From: Pilimelia anulata
GTDB lineage: Bacteria > Actinomycetota > Actinomycetes > Mycobacteriales > Micromonosporaceae
Assembly (NCBI RefSeq): GCF_014647895.1
Contig: NZ_BMQB01000005.1
Location: 248,001 to 312,000 of the forward strand
Reading direction: 5' to 3'
Length of the DNA: 64,000 nt
Shown: piece by piece, positions 60,033 to 64,000 of the stretch
Position numbering within the stretch: the first letter of the stretch is position 1
Layout: each line of letters begins with the position of its first letter
The notes under the pieces: model-generated
Database searches by the model: none
What the model saw: the letters and a program-made list of their open reading frames with translations, nothing else
Told to the model about the DNA's origin: nothing
Made by a program: the position numbers and the translations under genes

Positions 60033-60602
60033 ATGCGAGTGAGTGCAGCGACGGCGGCGCGCCTCGCCGTCCCGGCGGCCGCGGTGCTGGCCGCCGGCGC
60101 GGTGGCCGTACCGGCACGGGCGGCGGACGCCGCGTTGAAGGTCGACATCGTCAGCGTGACCGGGACCGGCTGTGTCAAGGACGGCATCACCGTCACGCAC
60201 GACTACCAGCAGGTCCGGTTCGCGGTCAGGGACCTGCGGGTGGACGCCGCCAAGCCCGGCGCCACCTGCGTGCTGACCCTGGACCTCACCGCGCCGGCCA
60301 AGCAGACGTACGCGATCACCGACGCGACCGTCGCCGGCCAGCGGACCATCGAGGCCGGGTCGACCGGCAGCGTGCGCGCGATCGTCGGCCACGGCAAGGA
60401 CGCCAAGGACGTCACCGAGCCGATGATCAAGGGCGAGGGCGCCTGGTTCAAGGGCATCGACACCGCCGGGCAGAAGGGCGCCGGCTGCGGCAAGGCCGGC
60501 CGCTACACCCTCGACCTCGCGCTGAAGCTGGACCCGGCCAGGGGCGCCGACAGCGTGAAGGTCGAGGACCTGGCCCTGAAGTACCAGCTCAACGACTGCT
60601 GA
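60033..60602 (+). CDS. DUF4360-like secreted protein 4 (divergent)
   Basis: 189 residues. Signal peptide MRVSAATAARLAVPAAAVLA with cleavage near PARAADA. The G-T-G-C motif is in VDIVSVTGTGCVKDGITVTH. CVLTLDLTAPAKQTYAITDA holds the second cysteine and KGAGCGKAGRYTLDLALKLD the third, ending LKYQLNDC. It is shorter and more acidic than copies 2 and 3 and lacks their WQDN motif, yet shares the architecture. GGGAGGG lies 9 nt before ATG 60033. It is convergent with the XPB helicase gene. Confidence 0.78.
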   Translation: MRVSAATAARLAVPAAAVLAAGAVAVPARAADAALKVDIVSVTGTGCVKDGITVTHDYQQVRFAVRDLRVDAAKPGATCVLTLDLTAPAKQTYAITDATVAGQRTIEAGSTGSVRAIVGHGKDAKDVTEPMIKGEGAWFKGIDTAGQKGAGCGKAGRYTLDLALKLDPARGADSVKVEDLALKYQLNDC

Positions 60603-60622
60603 GCAGCAACACCCGCTGAGCG

Positions 60623-62287
60623 CTACTGGTCGCTGGTCGGCAGGGGTGGGCCGAGCACGTCGTCGCCGTCGATGATCGTGTACGCGTACCCCTGCTCGGC
60701 CAGGAACCGCTGCCGGTGCGCGGCGTACTCCACGTCGATCGTGTCCCGGGCCACCACGCTGTAGAAGTGGGCCTGCCGGCCGTCGGCCTTCGGCCGCAGC
60801 ACCCGGCCCAGCCGCTGCGCCTCCTCCTGCCGGGAGCCGAACGTCCCGGACACCTGGACCGCCACCGCCGCCTCCGGCAGGTCGATCGAGAAGTTGCCCA
60901 CCCGGGAGATCACCAGCGTCCGCAGCTCGCCCGCGCGGAACGCGTCGAACAGCCGCTCCCGCTCCCGGTTCGTCGTCGAGCCCTGCACCACCGGCGCGTC
61001 CAGGAACTCGCCGAGCTGGCCGAGCTGCTCCAGGTACGCGCCGATCACCAGCACCTGCTCGGTCGGGTGCCGGCGGATCAGCGCCTCCACCACCGGCAGC
61101 TTCGTCCGGGCCGTGGCGGCCAGCCGGTACTTGTCCTCGGTCTCCGCCGTCGCGTACGCCATCCGCTCCGCGTCGGTCAGCGTCACCCGCACCTCGGTGC
61201 AGTCGGCCGGGGCGATCCAGCCCTGCGCCTCCACGTCCTTCCACGGCGCGTCGTACCGCTTCGGGCCGATCAGCGAGAACACGTCGCCCTCCCGCCCGTC
61301 CTCGCGCACCAGCGTCGCGGTCAGGCCGAGCCGGCGGCGGGCCTGCAGGTCGGCAGTGAACCGGAAGATCGGCGCCGGCAGCAGGTGCACCTCGTCGTAG
61401 ATGACCAGGCCCCAGTCGCGCGCGCCGAACAGGTCCAGGTGGGTGAAGACGCCGCCGCGCCGGGCGGTGAGTACCTGGTACGTGGCGATCGTGACCGGCC
61501 GGATCTCCTTGCGCTCGCCGCTGTACTCGCCGACCTCCTCCTCGGTCAGCGTGGTCCGGGCGACCAGCTCCCGCTTCCACTGCCGGCCGGCGACGGTGTT
61601 CGTCACCAGGATCAGCGTCGTCGCCCCCACCCGGGCCATCGCCGCCGCGCCGACCAGCGTCTTGCCCGCCCCGCACGGCAGCACCACCACGCCCGAGCCG
61701 CCGGCCAGGAAGTGCTCGACCGCCTCGTCCTGGTACCGGCGCAGCTCCCAGCCGTGCGGGTCCAGCGCGATCGCGTGCGCCTCGCCGTCGACGTACCCGG
61801 CCTCGTCCTCCGCCGGCCAGCCCAGCTTCAGCAGCGCCTGCTTGAGCCGGCCGCGCTCGCTCGGGTGCACCGCGTACGTGTCGTCGGCGAGCCGGGCGCC
61901 GAGCATCCCGGCCAGCTTCTTCGCCCGCGCCACCTCGGTCAGCACGGCCAGGTCGGTGCCGTGCAGGACCAGGCCGTGCGCGGGGTCGTTGCGCAGGGTC
62001 AGCCGGCCGTACCGGTCCATCGTCTCGGCCACGTCGACCAGCAGGCCGTGCGGCACCGGGTACCGGGACCAGCGCAGCAGCGCGTCCACCACCGCCTCGG
62101 CGTCGTGCCCGGCGGCCCGGGCGTTCCACAGGCCGAGCGGGGTCAGCCGGTACGTGTGCACGTGCTCCGGCGACCGCTCCAGCTCGGCGAAGGGCGCGAT
62201 GGCGCCCCGGCACGCCGCCGCGTCCGGGTGGTCGACCTCCAGCAGCAGCGTCTTGTCCGACTGCACGATCAGCGGTCCGCCGGTCAC
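60623..62287 (-). CDS. XPB/Ssl2-like DNA repair helicase
   Basis: 554 residues. An N-terminal domain (residues 1-170) resembles the damage recognition domain of XPB, including HTYRLTPLGLWNARAAGHDA. The helicase core has VLPCGAGKTLVGAAAM (Walker A), VIYDEVHLLPAPIFR (DEVH) and RRRLGLTATLVREDG; domain 2 has VVQGSTTNRERERLFDAFRA and RQEEAQRLGRVLRP (motif VI). GTG 62287 is chosen because GGGAGG lies 5 nt upstream. Bacterial XPB works in repair or RNA polymerase remodelling. The next gene, upstream on the minus strand, is the helicase-associated protein, the usual pair. Confidence 0.92.
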   Translation of the reverse strand: MTGGPLIVQSDKTLLLEVDHPDAAACRGAIAPFAELERSPEHVHTYRLTPLGLWNARAAGHDAEAVVDALLRWSRYPVPHGLLVDVAETMDRYGRLTLRNDPAHGLVLHGTDLAVLTEVARAKKLAGMLGARLADDTYAVHPSERGRLKQALLKLGWPAEDEAGYVDGEAHAIALDPHGWELRRYQDEAVEHFLAGGSGVVVLPCGAGKTLVGAAAMARVGATTLILVTNTVAGRQWKRELVARTTLTEEEVGEYSGERKEIRPVTIATYQVLTARRGGVFTHLDLFGARDWGLVIYDEVHLLPAPIFRFTADLQARRRLGLTATLVREDGREGDVFSLIGPKRYDAPWKDVEAQGWIAPADCTEVRVTLTDAERMAYATAETEDKYRLAATARTKLPVVEALIRRHPTEQVLVIGAYLEQLGQLGEFLDAPVVQGSTTNRERERLFDAFRAGELRTLVISRVGNFSIDLPEAAVAVQVSGTFGSRQEEAQRLGRVLRPKADGRQAHFYSVVARDTIDVEYAAHRQRFLAEQGYAYTIIDGDDVLGPPLPTSDQ

Positions 62288-62414
62288 CGCACCTCCCCGC
62301 GAGGAACCCGACGCCGCACCCTGCCGCGAAGATCCCAATGCTCCAGTGTCCCACGCCGTCCCGGAACCGCCAGGGGTCGCGCGCGCCGCCCCGCGGCGGC
62401 ACCCCGCGGCCGGG

Positions 62415-64000
62415 TCAGTCCGGGACCGCCGCCGTGATCCGGTGCAGGGCGAACGTGTGCAGGGTCTCCGTCCGCTCGTCCTCCGCCCGCAGGTAGCCGG
62501 CCGCCAGCGACACCGGCAGCACCAGCCGGGACAGGGTCGAGCCGTGCGCGTCCACGTACCCGACCCAGACCGGCTGCCGGTCCCGGACCGCCTGCTGGAG
62601 CACCGCCAGCGCCTCGGTGTGCGACTGGACCGGCGCCGGCCCGGCGTCCGGGTGCCCCTGCGCCGCGCGCAGCGCCGCCGGCGCCCGGCGGGCGGCCGAC
62701 GCCCGCGCCTCGCCCCGGCGCAGCGCCTCGATGATCCCGGCCAGCCGCACGTCGGTCAGCGCCGGCGCGGCCGGCAGCACCGGCCGGCGCGGCGCCGCGG
62801 CGCCGGCCGCCCGCTGGGTGCGCGGGGTGGCCAGCAGCGCGGACCCGGCCGCGTCCTCCGGCACCGGCGCGTAGCCGGCGTCGCGCAGCGCCGCCACCAG
62901 CCGGGCGCTCTGGTACGGCGAGACCAGCACCGTCGGCGCCAGCCGGCGCAGCCCCAGCGGCGCCAGCTTGCGGTCGGTGAGCACCTGGGCCAGCAGCGCC
63001 TGGTCGTCGCTGCGCAGGTACCCGCCGGCGGCGCCCGCGCGCAGCCCGCCGTGCCGCCGGCCCAGGTCGTCGACCAGGTACGTCAGCGCCTGCGGCACCG
63101 GCGTGCGGGACCGGCGGCGGAACAGCCCGTGCAGGTCGTCGGTGGTGTTCCCGGCGTCCAGCGCGCGGCGGACGCTCGCCTCGGTCACCCGGTACACGTT
63201 CGCCCCGCCGCCGGACTCGTGCTCGGCGGCCAGTTCCAGCTCGGCGGCCAGCGCCGGCTCCGGCGGCCCCGGTACGACGACGGTCAGGTCCGCCTGGACG
63301 AGGAAGTGGTCCACCGGCGCCGGCAGCAGCGGGTCCAGCGCCGCCGCCAGCGGGCCGAGCGCCGGGCCGGGGTCGCGGACGCCCAGCGGGTCGTCGTCGG
63401 CCGCCCCCTCGCCGTCGTCGAGCAGCAGCCGGCCGTACGAGGTCAGCGCGTCCCGGCCGGTCACCCCCAGCCGGGCGGCCTCGGCCGCGGCCTGGCGGGT
63501 GGCCTCCTCGCGGCCGGTGACCCGCCGCGGCCAGCGCCACGCGACCAGCCCCAGCAGCTCCTCCGCCGGCGGCGCGGCGCCCGGCGGCAGCGCGGCCAGC
63601 GCCCCGAGCACCGACCGGCGCAGCAGCGGCGTGCCGGACCGCTCGACCTCGCCGGCCAGCGCGGTCACCGGCTTGTCCCGGTCGTCCCGGCTGCCGACCA
63701 GGCCGGGCTGGCGGGGCATCGTCCACCAGGCGTCGGCCAGCGCCGCCCAGCGCGCGGCCAGCGGCAGCACCCGCCACGTGTCGTACCGCGGGGTCGGCAG
63801 CAGGCCCGGGTTCGGCGCGCCCTCGGACCCGGCCACCAGCGCGGCGGCGGCGCACACCTCCAGCAGCAGCGCCGCCGTCGCCTCGTCCACCCCGGCGTCG
63901 CGGGCCAGCCGGCGGAGCTGCTGCACGCCCACCCCGCCGGCCCGCAGCAGCGGCACCGGCTCGGCGGCCAGGACCGCCAGCAGCGCCTCCGCCTGCCGGA
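62415..64000 (-). CDS. Helicase-associated protein (XPB-partner type), 5' end outside the window
   Basis: At least 528 residues; the frame continues without a stop past the right edge, so the N-terminus is missing. No helicase motifs are visible. The C-terminal part has the helicase-associated domain with ADLTVVVPGPPEPALAAELE, NVYRVTEASVRRALDAGNTT, TYLVDDLGRRHGGLRAGAAG and the WYL-like end WVGYVDAHGSTLSRLVLPVS, as seen in the Ssl2-neighbour helicase C-terminal domain family. The middle is Ala/Arg-rich. It is separated by 127 bp from the XPB gene on the same strand, the standard actinobacterial pair. Confidence 0.85.
   Translation of the reverse strand, partial: RQAEALLAVLAAEPVPLLRAGGVGVQQLRRLARDAGVDEATAALLLEVCAAAALVAGSEGAPNPGLLPTPRYDTWRVLPLAARWAALADAWWTMPRQPGLVGSRDDRDKPVTALAGEVERSGTPLLRRSVLGALAALPPGAAPPAEELLGLVAWRWPRRVTGREEATRQAAAEAARLGVTGRDALTSYGRLLLDDGEGAADDDPLGVRDPGPALGPLAAALDPLLPAPVDHFLVQADLTVVVPGPPEPALAAELELAAEHESGGGANVYRVTEASVRRALDAGNTTDDLHGLFRRRSRTPVPQALTYLVDDLGRRHGGLRAGAAGGYLRSDDQALLAQVLTDRKLAPLGLRRLAPTVLVSPYQSARLVAALRDAGYAPVPEDAAGSALLATPRTQRAAGAAAPRRPVLPAAPALTDVRLAGIIEALRRGEARASAARRAPAALRAAQGHPDAGPAPVQSHTEALAVLQQAVRDRQPVWVGYVDAHGSTLSRLVLPVSLAAGYLRAEDERTETLHTFALHRITAAVPD

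Noticed and set aside
1..64000. CRISPR arrays, insertion sequences or rRNA genes
   Set aside because: No regularly spaced repeats with unique spacers, no transposase motifs and no rRNA-like sequence were noticed in the window.

Overview
The window is 64 kb of chromosomal DNA from a very high-GC actinomycete. Gene content and order suggest Micromonosporales (a Micromonosporaceae-like organism). Supporting points are a Flp/Tad pilus locus led by an ssd-type ATPase, BldG with its partner kinase, a K+-independent proton pyrophosphatase, topA followed by a TetR gene, an MFS-thymidylate kinase fusion, actinobacterial mycothiol-era DNA repair genes (Ku, split LigD), and frequent GTG starts with 4-bp gene overlaps. 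The genus assignment is inference; there is no rRNA in the window.

Layout. 0.4-5.7 kb: ssd-tadA-tadB-tadC-flp-tadE-tadG pilus operon, with an 18-unit hexanucleotide repeat inside tadE and a tadG that has lost its stop codon. 5.7-8.5 kb: convergent MrfA-like DUF1998 helicase carrying two in-frame tandem repeats. 8.6-12.9 kb: bldG plus anti-sigma kinase on the plus strand, then a minus-strand cluster of three roadblock/LC7 proteins and a DUF4388 protein. 13.5-20.7 kb: hppA, a lipoprotein, a 17-bp iteron array, topA and tetR. 20.8-24.4 kb: DUF3817 and ileS (minus). 24.6-29.4 kb: MFS-tmk fusion, holB, a YbaB-like gene and two small coiled-coil/WXG-type genes. 29.4-33 kb: ricT-like gene, a small membrane protein, a membrane metallophosphatase and a tRNA-Thr(CGT).

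33.2-43.4 kb is accessory DNA, mostly on the minus strand: serine hydrolase, VanZ, DUF899, two translationally coupled LysR genes, a secreted S8 protease, a secreted thioredoxin, a rhodanese, an NCS1-type permease and a cyclodipeptide synthase (CDPS). The CDPS-permease-rhodanese genes are packed with gaps of 1-8 nt and look like one small biosynthetic operon; this is the most attractive candidate for an undescribed pathway. 43.5-53.7 kb: asparaginase, secreted DUF4360-like proteins with paralogous small membrane proteins (one frameshifted), a truncated regulator relic, a membrane protein with three zinc ribbons, a candidate small RNA, a secreted HNH nuclease, an orphan HsdR-N-like nuclease, an Excalibur protein, a PfpI/DJ-1 protein and an MFS transporter.

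53.7-64 kb: DHA2 drug exporter, Ku, then separate LigD ligase and LigD polymerase genes (non-homologous end joining), three tandem DUF4360-like secreted proteins, and an XPB-type helicase with its helicase-associated partner running off the right edge. DNA processing is a recurring theme (MrfA-like helicase, TopA, HolB, NHEJ, XPB). Functional assignments rest on visible motifs and family knowledge; no database searches were run.
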